From Patescibacteria group bacterium (GTDB lineage Bacteria; Patescibacteriota; Microgenomatia; UBA1406; GWC2-37-13): a stretch of DNA of 64,000 nt. The notes under the pieces were generated by a model. The model saw only the letters and a program-made list of their open reading frames with translations, made no database searches and had not been told where the DNA came from. The stretch spans positions 220,888 to 284,887 of the forward strand of contig JAOAFZ010000002.1 in the NCBI GenBank assembly GCA_026415975.1, given 5' to 3'. Shown in pieces: positions 8,776 through 15,912 of the stretch (positions are counted from its first letter, which is position 1; every line of letters starts with the position of its first letter). The position numbers and the translations under genes were made by a program.

Positions 8776-9327
8776 ATGGTCCAGGCAGGTTACTGGTTTT
8801 TCGCAACCGCAACGCTGGCCGCGCATGCGGCACTGGCTGGACTGCTGATTCTGTATTTTTTCAGAAAAAGACTAGCCTCGTTTCGTGCACTATACCGGCA
8901 AGTACAAATTCTTGCTCCGGTTCTTGTCTTTCTCGCGGCTTTTGCAGCACTTCTCGGTTCGTTGTTTTTTTCGGAAATTGCCGGCTTTCCACCCTGCACA
9001 TTATGCTGGTGGCAACGGATGTTCATCTACCCGCAGGTGCTTCTCTCCTATCTTAGTATCATGCGTGATGAAGCCCCGGTAATACGACCGTACCTTATCG
9101 CACTCAGCCTGGGAGGGCTGGCAGTTTCAACGTATCATAACTTCATTCTCTGGTTCCCGCAGTTCGGCGCAGTGCTTAGCTGTGCTTCGAAGGGGGGATC
9201 ATCCTGTATCGAAGGCTACGAGTACTACTATGGCTACATCACTATTCCTCTCATGGCATTAACGGTTCTTCTTTGGAACCTGGTTTTACTCTTCCTTTTT
9301 TACCGGAAACCATCGCAAAAAACCTGA
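8776..9327 (+). CDS. dsbB: disulfide bond formation protein DsbB/BdbC family
   Basis: 183 residues, four main hydrophobic helices. The quinone-side redox pair is CTLC (Cys74, Cys77) in FPPCTLCWWQRM, the classical DsbB/BdbC motif; the second pair is Cys136 and Cys144 in the loop before the last helix. It should reoxidise a DsbA-like thiol oxidase using quinone or another acceptor; no DsbA is seen here. An ATG at 8767 is in frame, but it overlaps the TATAAT -10 box, so transcription would begin after it; 8776 is preferred. The many Cys-rich exported proteins at 6.8-22 kb are plausible clients. Confidence 0.93.
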   Translation: MVQAGYWFFATATLAAHAALAGLLILYFFRKRLASFRALYRQVQILAPVLVFLAAFAALLGSLFFSEIAGFPPCTLCWWQRMFIYPQVLLSYLSIMRDEAPVIRPYLIALSLGGLAVSTYHNFILWFPQFGAVLSCASKGGSSCIEGYEYYYGYITIPLMALTVLLWNLVLLFLFYRKPSQKT

Positions 9328-9394
9328 CCGATAGCTTTCTGGACGCGCCTCGGCCGGGGGTTGTCGGATAGCTTTCTTTTTCAGACAATCTTAT

Positions 9395-9423
9395 TTGCAT
9401 TTTTACCCGAATTTGGGTATAAT
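9395..9423 (+). promoter_or_regulatory. sigma70-type promoter of the sortase gene
   Basis: TTGCAT (9395-9400), 17-nt spacer, TATAAT (9418-9423). The start codon follows 13 nt after the -10 box, giving a leader of only a few bases. Confidence 0.7.
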
Positions 9424-9436
9424 ACTACAGGATAAT

Positions 9437-10144
9437 ATGACCCTCTCCGAGCTGAAATCGATGGTGTCCCGAGTGTGGCTGCCGTCAATGGCAGTACTCC
9501 TTGTAGTGGTATCAGTACTGGCCGTCTGGGAAGTGCAGGCCACTGTACTGCCCTCCCTGGCGGGAATGCCGTGGCAAAGTAAGAAAGATGCGCCTGTTTC
9601 GAAACCGGAGCGTACCAGTACCCCCACCCCGAGCGCGACACCGGCTCCGACCTTCACTCCTACACCGACACCCTTTTTTATCCGACCGACGGCCACTCCC
9701 GAACCTCGGTTCGAGCCAGTCCGTCTGCGAATACCGAAACTTGGAATCGACACTACTGTGGAACATGTCGGATTGACTTCTGATAACGCCATGGACACCC
9801 CCAAAGACCCTTGGAATGTATCCTGGCTCTCCACCAGCTATGCTCCCGGCCAAACCGGGAGTGCCGTGCTTGCCGGGCATGTGGATACCCCGACCGGGCC
9901 TGCCATATTTCAGAATCTGGGCGCTCTCGCCCCGGGAGATACTATCGAAGTACTTGATGCTTCCGGAGTGAGCCTGACCTTTACTGTTTCCCGCGTGGAA
10001 AACTATCCTGCGGATGCCTTTCCGTTTACGGAGGTCTTTGATGCCAATGACACCCGGCGATTGAATCTGATAACCTGTGCGGGAACGTTCAATACGATCG
10101 GGCCGGGATATTCCCACCGTCTTGTTGTTTACAGCGAGTTATAA
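9437..10144 (+). CDS. sortase (class D/E-like)
   Basis: 235 residues. A membrane helix spans about 15-36, then a Pro/Thr-rich stalk to ~90, then the sortase domain. Catalytic residues are His148 in VLAGHVDT, Cys214 in LNLITCAG and Arg228 in YSHRLVVY, the expected H/C/R triad. Sortases cleave sorting motifs and join proteins to an acceptor on the outer face of the membrane. An LPGTG-bearing cohesin protein at 14377-15105 is a candidate substrate. The start at 9437 fits the promoter at 9395-9423; an in-frame ATG at 9395 lies on the -35 box. Confidence 0.93.
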   Translation: MTLSELKSMVSRVWLPSMAVLLVVVSVLAVWEVQATVLPSLAGMPWQSKKDAPVSKPERTSTPTPSATPAPTFTPTPTPFFIRPTATPEPRFEPVRLRIPKLGIDTTVEHVGLTSDNAMDTPKDPWNVSWLSTSYAPGQTGSAVLAGHVDTPTGPAIFQNLGALAPGDTIEVLDASGVSLTFTVSRVENYPADAFPFTEVFDANDTRRLNLITCAGTFNTIGPGYSHRLVVYSEL

Positions 10145-10151
10145 TAAGCGC

Positions 10152-10703
10152 ATGAAGATCGTTACTATCCCCCACCCTGCTCTTAAGAAAGTGGCAAAGC
10201 CCGTATCTAATATAGACAAGCGTGTCGTACGGCTTATCCGGGAGATGGAGGAAACCCTCGACCGTCAGAGAAATCCCGAAGGGGTAGGTTTGTCCGCTCC
10301 CCAGGTAAATGTGAACCAGCGGATTTTCATCATCAAAAATCCCGAAGACCGGAAGTTGCAGGTCTTTATCAATCCGGAGTTTACCGCAATGGAATATTCT
10401 AAAACCGCTTCCAGTGCCGGCGCCGCCCATGGCGAAATGAAAGACGGCATAGAGAGCATGGAGGGATGTCTCTCGATTCCCGGAATCTGGGCAAATGTCC
10501 GGCGGTATGACAAGGTAAAACTTACGTTCCAGGACCTAAATGGCGCTTATCATGAGGAAGAATATACCGGATTTATGAGTATTGTTGTCCAGCATGAATA
10601 CGATCACCTCAACGGAATTCTTTTTACCGAGCGTGCGCTGGAACAGGGAAACCCGCTGTACAAGGAAGTAAACGGAAAGCTACGAGAGATCAGCTTCTTA
10701 TAA
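10152..10703 (+). CDS. def: peptide deformylase
   Basis: 183 residues. All three motifs are present: GVGLSAPQ (44-51), EGCLS (104-108, metal-ligand Cys) and QHEYDH (147-152, two ligand His and catalytic Glu). It removes the formyl group from nascent N-termini. Its TATAAT -10 box (10140-10145) overlaps the stop codon of the sortase gene and ends 6 nt before the ATG. The frame runs upstream into the sortase gene, but that is overlap without coding support. Confidence 0.97.
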   Translation: MKIVTIPHPALKKVAKPVSNIDKRVVRLIREMEETLDRQRNPEGVGLSAPQVNVNQRIFIIKNPEDRKLQVFINPEFTAMEYSKTASSAGAAHGEMKDGIESMEGCLSIPGIWANVRRYDKVKLTFQDLNGAYHEEEYTGFMSIVVQHEYDHLNGILFTERALEQGNPLYKEVNGKLREISFL

Positions 10704-10782
10704 TGTGGGGTGCTCTTTGACGGATACTACTAGCCCGCAAAATTGCCGTAGTATGAAATTTTCGGGAAGCAAAGAAAAGGGG

Positions 10783-11085
10783 TTACGCCGCAGCAGCCGC
10801 TGCCATGACCTTCTGCCGCCGGGCTTCCGGCATCAGCTTGACGATCTCGATTTTAGGGCGCTTGCCGTTGGCAAGATCGAATTTAACGCGCTTAATGACC
10901 TTGGTGGTGACGTATACGTTTTTGAGCACACCGTCCTCCCAGATGAGCACACGCTGAAGGTTGGGCTTGAAGATACGCTGGGTTTTCTGAGCACGCTTCT
11001 TCCAGCGTCCGCCGGCAACACCTCGATGATGAGTGTGGGAACGACCATACATCCTGCCGACGCCGGTTACATAGCATCTTTTCAT
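10783..11085 (-). CDS. rpmB: 50S ribosomal protein L28
   Basis: 100 residues from the ATG at 11085. It starts KRCYVTGVGRMYGRSHTHH and contains RIFKPNLQRV, the conserved RRFLPNLQ-like L28 core. An Ala-rich tail of six alanines ends the protein. An in-frame start eight codons upstream exists but gives an atypical L28 N-terminus. Stands alone between the def and M50 protease genes, without other ribosomal genes. Confidence 0.9.
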   Translation of the reverse strand: MKRCYVTGVGRMYGRSHTHHRGVAGGRWKKRAQKTQRIFKPNLQRVLIWEDGVLKNVYVTTKVIKRVKFDLANGKRPKIEIVKLMPEARRQKVMAAAAAA

Positions 11086-11207
11086 ACGAGTGTTCGAAGA
11101 AAAAATCAAGAACTACCATTATACCCGAGGGTACTGGTTTCCGCAAGAGTATAAATACAGCTCACTCTGGATTCCCCGCCGAGGATGTGCGATAATAGAG
11201 CTGGCGT

Positions 11208-11843
11208 ATGATAAATCTTCTCTTCGAAAATCCGATCTTGTTTGCGGTAACCGCCGTTGGACTGGTTCTCGCAATCGGGATTCATGAGTTTGCCCATGCA
11301 TACGTGGCAGACCGGCTTGGCGACCCCACTCCCCGCCTGCAGGGACGGGTTACACTGAACCCGATAAAGCACCTGGATCTCTTCGGTTCGTTATTTATTC
11401 TGTTCGTAGGCTTCGGCTGGGGGAAACCGGTACAGTTTGATCCGTTTAACCTACGCGATCCCCGCCGCGACGGGGCGATTATTGCACTCGCTGGACCGGT
11501 GTCAAATGTCATTCTGGCGGCGGTAACGGGGCTTGTTACGCTCGGATTTCAGATGGCGGGCATGCTGCCCAGTATTGCTTCTGCAATTGCCTATCTGTTT
11601 ATATATACCAACCTTGGTCTGGCGGTGTTCAACATGATTCCTATTCATCCGCTTGACGGGTTTAAGATAGTTGGAGGTATTCTGCCACCGGAGAAAGCAC
11701 ACGAGTGGTATGCTCTGGAGCGTTATGGCATGATCTTTCTGATTCTCCTCATCGTTCCGCTGGGAAACAGCACGATGGTCAGTACCATTGTCCGTCCGAT
11801 AGTGCAGTTTCTGGCAGGCATCTTTGCGGGACACCTGATGTAA
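11208..11843 (+). CDS. site-2 protease family (M50) membrane metalloprotease
   Basis: 211 residues, mostly hydrophobic. Zinc site HEFAH in GIHEFAHAYVADRLGD (about residues 25-40) and the second motif NMIPIHPLDG, where Asp is the third ligand, are both intact. Family members cut transmembrane segments of regulators or other membrane proteins. This is the short bacterial form without a PDZ domain. A GATAAT box (11191-11196) precedes the ATG by 11 nt. Confidence 0.92.
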   Translation: MINLLFENPILFAVTAVGLVLAIGIHEFAHAYVADRLGDPTPRLQGRVTLNPIKHLDLFGSLFILFVGFGWGKPVQFDPFNLRDPRRDGAIIALAGPVSNVILAAVTGLVTLGFQMAGMLPSIASAIAYLFIYTNLGLAVFNMIPIHPLDGFKIVGGILPPEKAHEWYALERYGMIFLILLIVPLGNSTMVSTIVRPIVQFLAGIFAGHLM

Positions 11844-11868
11844 AATCACCTGTAAATATTCACGGTTT

Positions 11869-12603
11869 TCAGCGTATGGTATCCGGCGGGACGTAGGTGG
11901 GGGTGCCCTTGGACGGAGGCCGCGGAGAGACAGGCACGGCACGGTCTTTTGCAGTGGCATCTATCTTCCGGACCGGAGTAGGGCTCGGAAATGCATCTCG
12001 GGTATTCCGCTGCGTACTTGCACCCTGAACAGCACCATTCAAACGCTGACACTGTACAAAGTCCTGGGTTGTGCAGCCGCTTCCGATGAGTTCACGAATC
12101 GAAGCACAATCATCGGTCTTTGGACATACACCGCCGCCACGTGGTGTGGGAACGCGTAGTTTTTTTTCCTGCACAACTTCTACGGTCGGCTCGGTAGCAC
12201 TCTCTCCCGGTCCTTTTGTGGTGAATTTCCAGGGCACTCCTTCGTCTGTATAAACGCGATTATTAATTCGAATGACAAAATAATACGTCGTCCGCGGGTC
12301 AAGGAGTGAGAGTTCAACCAGATGGGTTGACTTCATGGATGCCTCGGGGGCAAAACTACCCAGCTGTTCCGGTGATGTGCCATATTCAACGGTTCCCATC
12401 GTTTCTTGATCGGTAACCCACGAAATAACCGCCGTTGTATCGGTAATCTCGGAAACCCGCACTTGTACCGGTTCTTCACTGCTGGCACGGGTCATGACTT
12501 CCTGGAATAGGAAAAATGCAGCAAAGGCCAGCGGTACAGATAATAATATACCGATGATTATTGGCAGAAACTGCTTAATTGAGCCTACTCGTGAGTGCCT
12601 CAT
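11869..12603 (-). CDS. membrane-anchored FN3-like protein with C-terminal four-Cys motif
   Basis: 244 residues. N-terminal helix about 11-36, then TRAS at 38-41, then a fibronectin-III/purple-acid-phosphatase-N-like domain (AVISWVTDQETMGTVEYG ... TTYYFVIRINN), then a linker carrying CPKTDDC ... GCTTQDFVQC (C-x5-C-x10-C-x7-C) and a Thr/Pro-rich tail. It is a paralogue of the two genes just upstream on the same strand. No catalytic residues of the phosphatase are present, so a structural or adhesive surface role is likely. Three bases separate it from the previous stop. Confidence 0.75.
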   Translation of the reverse strand: MRHSRVGSIKQFLPIIIGILLSVPLAFAAFFLFQEVMTRASSEEPVQVRVSEITDTTAVISWVTDQETMGTVEYGTSPEQLGSFAPEASMKSTHLVELSLLDPRTTYYFVIRINNRVYTDEGVPWKFTTKGPGESATEPTVEVVQEKKLRVPTPRGGGVCPKTDDCASIRELIGSGCTTQDFVQCQRLNGAVQGASTQRNTRDAFPSPTPVRKIDATAKDRAVPVSPRPPSKGTPTYVPPDTIR

Positions 12604-12606
12604 AGA

Positions 12607-13242
12607 TTATTGCTTTTTTTGGAGACACTGGACATAATCTGTAACAGTACAGCCTTCGCCAAGAAGCTCCTGGATCTGTTTGCAGTCATCTGTTCTGGGA
12701 CAGCGTGAACCTGGAGGCGGTGTCGGCGACACCCGCATCGTACTGCCTTTGGTAGTAAACTCCCATGGGGCGCCACCATTGGTAAAGACTTCGGTACCGA
12801 TGCGTATTACGAAGTAATACTTCGTATCCGGTGCCAACAGCTGTATGGTGAGCGTATGGTCCTTCACTGGCGCAAGCTCCGGACTCAGGAACCGCAGTTC
12901 TGCAGGATCTGTACCATACAGAATCGTCCCCTGGGTCTCTTGGTCGGTGTACCAGTGTACTGTGGCAGTTGATTCTGTAACTTCAGTAATTACCACATCA
13001 CGGGGAACAGAGTCACTGGCACGGGTAAGAAAAGCGTTTTGGAACCGGATAAAGCCTACAAGCATGAGTGGTAATCCAATTGCTGTTCCGATAGCGATCG
13101 CAATAATCCGGGAAACAGGAAAGCGGTGCTTTTTTTTCTCGTCAAAACCCGGAAGCGATTCCGCAACAACAGGGTGTGCTTTTGGTTGCAGCGGCGGGGA
13201 AGGTGTCGCCGACGGTACAGGTGAAAAATGCGCGGTATCCAT
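12607..13242 (-). CDS. membrane-anchored FN3-like protein, paralogue 2
   Basis: 211 residues from the ATG at 13242, chosen because a TACACT -10-like box lies 10 nt upstream; an in-frame start exists at 13281. Cytoplasmic Pro-rich N-terminus, helix at about 44-70, TRAS at 73-76, one FN3-like domain (VHWYTDQETQGTILYG ... TKYYFVIRIG), then CPRTDDC ... GCTVTDYVQC ending six residues before the C-terminus. Same order of parts as the downstream paralogue. Function unknown; exported surface protein by topology. Confidence 0.72.
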   Translation of the reverse strand: MDTAHFSPVPSATPSPPLQPKAHPVVAESLPGFDEKKKHRFPVSRIIAIAIGTAIGLPLMLVGFIRFQNAFLTRASDSVPRDVVITEVTESTATVHWYTDQETQGTILYGTDPAELRFLSPELAPVKDHTLTIQLLAPDTKYYFVIRIGTEVFTNGGAPWEFTTKGSTMRVSPTPPPGSRCPRTDDCKQIQELLGEGCTVTDYVQCLQKKQ

Positions 13243-13308
13243 CGTATGGATTAGTGTACCCCGAAGAGCGGTCAGTCGCAAGCGGAAGCAGGTACAAACC
13301 GGGAAAAT

Positions 13309-14358
13309 TTAAGGCTGGGTAGTTACAATAGCATTATTGGAATAACCCGAAGAACCATTTCCGGAGATAATAAAGGCACGTATTCGATAGACGTAGGTAG
13401 TGTTTGGTTGTAAACCCGTATTGGAATACATCTGGAGATTGGCACTTAAGGTTGCGATTACATCAAATGACGGATTGCTACTGAAAAGCGCCCGTTCTAT
13501 TTCGAATCCGTCTTCATTGTTGCTTGTGTCGGTCCAAGTCAGGCTAACTTGCGAGTTCGAACTAGCAGTCGCTGCAAGATTTGCAGGTGCCAGAATCGTC
13601 GGGCTGGGTGATATGGTGGGAGTCGCAGTAACATCCGGTGTTGGTGAGGGGGTAACATTACGACGTAAACATCGCTGATAATCTGCGGAGGTACATTTCC
13701 CCGGCCCAAGATTCATGAGTATCCGAGAACAATCCAGAGTATTACAATTTGTACGCGGCGTTGGAGTCCCACTGGGTGTGGGTATAACTGAAGGCCCATT
13801 TGGTGAACGTGTCGGATTCAGCGCCGCACTACGAGTGCCATTCGGGGTATTTTCATCATCTTCCCCAGAGTCTTCACCTGGTGTCACCGTGGGAGTCAGA
13901 GGTGCGGAACTGGTTGCTTCCGGGACAGTGGCAAAGCCTGCGGATGGTGTAGCCTCTTTATCCTTTGTCGAAGCCTTGGTAGTAAAACTCCAGGGGACCC
14001 CCCCGTTATCATAAACCGAATCACCTACCCGAACTACAAAATGATACGTAGTTGCCGGCGAGAGAAATACAAGTTCTACCTTATGATTTGTAGTAGCTCC
14101 CGGTTCTATTGTTACCTGATCCATCCGCGCGGGTGTGGTTCCATATTCGATGATTCCCTGTGATTCGGAGTCGGTAGTCCAGGTGATAACAGCAGTTGAG
14201 GTGGTTATTGAAGAGATAGTGAGGTCTTTTGGAGCTGAATAGCTTGCCCGGGATATTACACCGAAGTAAGACAACAACCCCCCGACTATCAGCGGGATAG
14301 CAATCAGCACGCCGGTCAGCACAGCGGTGAAGCGCGTGAGCTTAAGCTTTTTCATCAC
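13309..14358 (-). CDS. membrane-anchored protein with two FN3 domains, paralogue 3
   Basis: 349 residues. N-terminal helix about 12-34, SRAS at 36-39, first FN3-like domain (AVITWTTDSESQGIIEYG), Ser/Thr/Pro linker, the Cys motif CNTLDC ... KCTSADYQRC, and a second, classical FN3 domain at the C-terminus (LTWTDTSNNEDGFEIERA ... YVYRIRAFI). It differs from its two paralogues by the extra FN3 domain. Two consecutive ATGs open the gene; either could be used. Confidence 0.75.
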   Translation of the reverse strand: MMKKLKLTRFTAVLTGVLIAIPLIVGGLLSYFGVISRASYSAPKDLTISSITTSTAVITWTTDSESQGIIEYGTTPARMDQVTIEPGATTNHKVELVFLSPATTYHFVVRVGDSVYDNGGVPWSFTTKASTKDKEATPSAGFATVPEATSSAPLTPTVTPGEDSGEDDENTPNGTRSAALNPTRSPNGPSVIPTPSGTPTPRTNCNTLDCSRILMNLGPGKCTSADYQRCLRRNVTPSPTPDVTATPTISPSPTILAPANLAATASSNSQVSLTWTDTSNNEDGFEIERALFSSNPSFDVIATLSANLQMYSNTGLQPNTTYVYRIRAFIISGNGSSGYSNNAIVTTQP

Positions 14359-14376
14359 TGCATTCAGTGTACCGGA

Positions 14377-15105
14377 TCAGATGAGGATTTTCAAAATGAT
14401 TCCTACTGCCAGGAGGATGATTCCCGGCACTGCTGCACCAATCACATTCTCGAAGATACCGGCTTCCATGAGCTGTTGCGGAGCCTGTTGCTGCTGCTGG
14501 ACCACAACCTGTTGCCCCCCCCCGCCGGTTCCCGGAAGTGAGCCAACCGGGTCCACTGTCGGAATAGTAGTTGACCCAGTTTGCATTTGATTTCTGGTAC
14601 CACCATTCAAACTGAAAGCAGTAAGATCTGCACACTCGATAATATTCTCCCCATTAATATCCGCAGCAACGATCTTTGAAGTATCATTCTGAGTTTTGTC
14701 GCAGTAGAACTGAATGGTACCTGGGCTGGCCGTATTGAGTGTAAACTTAATTGTCGCCATCTCCGATGCTTGTGTTAAAGATTTTGTCGGTGTATCAAAG
14801 ATTCCGCTTAAGTAAACTTGACCATCATCAACGGTTACCCGGTATTCATCAAAGGTATCTGCCGACGTGGTCACATTTTCCTGGGTGGTGGAAATCTGAG
14901 AACTGTCGTAGATTATATAGACATCACTGCCCCCTACTGCTTCTCCCTGTGGGTCCACGATTATACGGACATCAAATGTATCACCTGGATTACCGGAAAA
15001 GCTTGTAGGTTCAAATCGCAAGACAGCGGCCTGAACACCTCCGGATGCGCTCAAAAACAGAAGGGTGCTCAGCAAAAACGGTAGCAGACGGGAAATACGG
15101 TTCAT
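14377..15105 (-). CDS. cohesin-domain protein with LPGTG motif and C-terminal helix
   Basis: 242 residues. Signal peptide about 1-27 ending ...GGVQA, cohesin-like domain about 28-175 (LRFEPTSFSGNPGDTFDVRI ... VYIIYDSSQI ... ATIKFTLNTASPGTI), then SLPGTGG, a Gln-rich stretch, and a final hydrophobic helix (VIGAAVPGIILLAVGIILKI). Cohesins bind dockerins, and a dockerin protein is encoded two genes upstream. LPGTG fits a sortase recognition site, though it lies ~30 residues from the helix, further than usual. A run of nine G on the coding strand (C at 14515-14523) codes for the Gly after LPGTG. Confidence 0.75.
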   Translation of the reverse strand: MNRISRLLPFLLSTLLFLSASGGVQAAVLRFEPTSFSGNPGDTFDVRIIVDPQGEAVGGSDVYIIYDSSQISTTQENVTTSADTFDEYRVTVDDGQVYLSGIFDTPTKSLTQASEMATIKFTLNTASPGTIQFYCDKTQNDTSKIVAADINGENIIECADLTAFSLNGGTRNQMQTGSTTIPTVDPVGSLPGTGGGGQQVVVQQQQQAPQQLMEAGIFENVIGAAVPGIILLAVGIILKILI

Positions 15106-15126
15106 TAGTTCATTATGCGGAATTCA

Positions 15127-15876
15127 TTACCGAAATTCAAGCTTTATCGGCTGAAATTGCGGATTTATAACAGTGATATCTTTATCTACGAACTTTGATG
15201 TTTCTTTCCCGATTCTCGGAGCTACCTCGAGATAGAATGTACCCGGCTTGTTTGCTTTTACCTTCAGCTCCAGAACCGGTGATTCTGGTGAAAAAGGCGT
15301 CGCATCCCGAACGTTTATATCTTTGATTCCGGTAATTGAAAAATAAGTTTTGCGATCATGTTTATAGATGCGGAATGCCTTGTTTATCGAGACTGCATCA
15401 ACAATCTCGAATGCCTCCTTATCGTAGGGAAAAAGGAGGTCAAAACCATTCACGTCTGCTCCATTTGAATTTGCAACTACACGAATTACAACTTCCTGCC
15501 CCACCGGGAATGATCCTTCTTGAGTAGCTGCAAAAACAACAGAGGGCTGTGTTGGATCTATCGTCGGTATAGTACGTGTTGCAGGAGTGCCAGGTGTTCC
15601 CCCGCTCCCGGCTGTGCCGCTTGCAACAGTATTATCTCCTCGGCGACCAAGAATCATGATAGCAATGGTAATAACAAGGAGCACACCCACACCGATTGCA
15701 ATAATTTTCACCTGAGGGCGTTTTTTCGAAGTGTCAGAAAACTGCGGGCTCAGAGATGCAGATTGTCCGGATTGCGGTTTTTCTTCACCTCCCGCACGGC
15801 CGAACGAGGTCGGCATCCCGTCTGCTTCTTTGGCTGCAGAAGGTGGCATGGTGAGTTTAGGATTGGTGTTGTCCAT
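15127..15876 (-). CDS. membrane-anchored cohesin-like protein
   Basis: 249 residues. Cytoplasmic N-terminus, one helix at about 53-75, short Thr/Pro linker, then a cohesin-type domain (PSVVFAATQEGSFPVGQEVV ... DVNGFDLLFPYDKEAFEIVD ... PVLELKVKANKPGTFYLEV) running to the C-terminus. It lies between the dockerin gene and the LPGTG cohesin gene, 36 and 21 nt away, so these are probably one transcription unit. It would present a cohesin outside the cell. Confidence 0.72.
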   Translation of the reverse strand: MDNTNPKLTMPPSAAKEADGMPTSFGRAGGEEKPQSGQSASLSPQFSDTSKKRPQVKIIAIGVGVLLVITIAIMILGRRGDNTVASGTAGSGGTPGTPATRTIPTIDPTQPSVVFAATQEGSFPVGQEVVIRVVANSNGADVNGFDLLFPYDKEAFEIVDAVSINKAFRIYKHDRKTYFSITGIKDINVRDATPFSPESPVLELKVKANKPGTFYLEVAPRIGKETSKFVDKDITVINPQFQPIKLEFR

Positions 15877-15912
15877 AGCTGAATACCTTTTTTAAAAAAT
15901 TATATAGTACCG

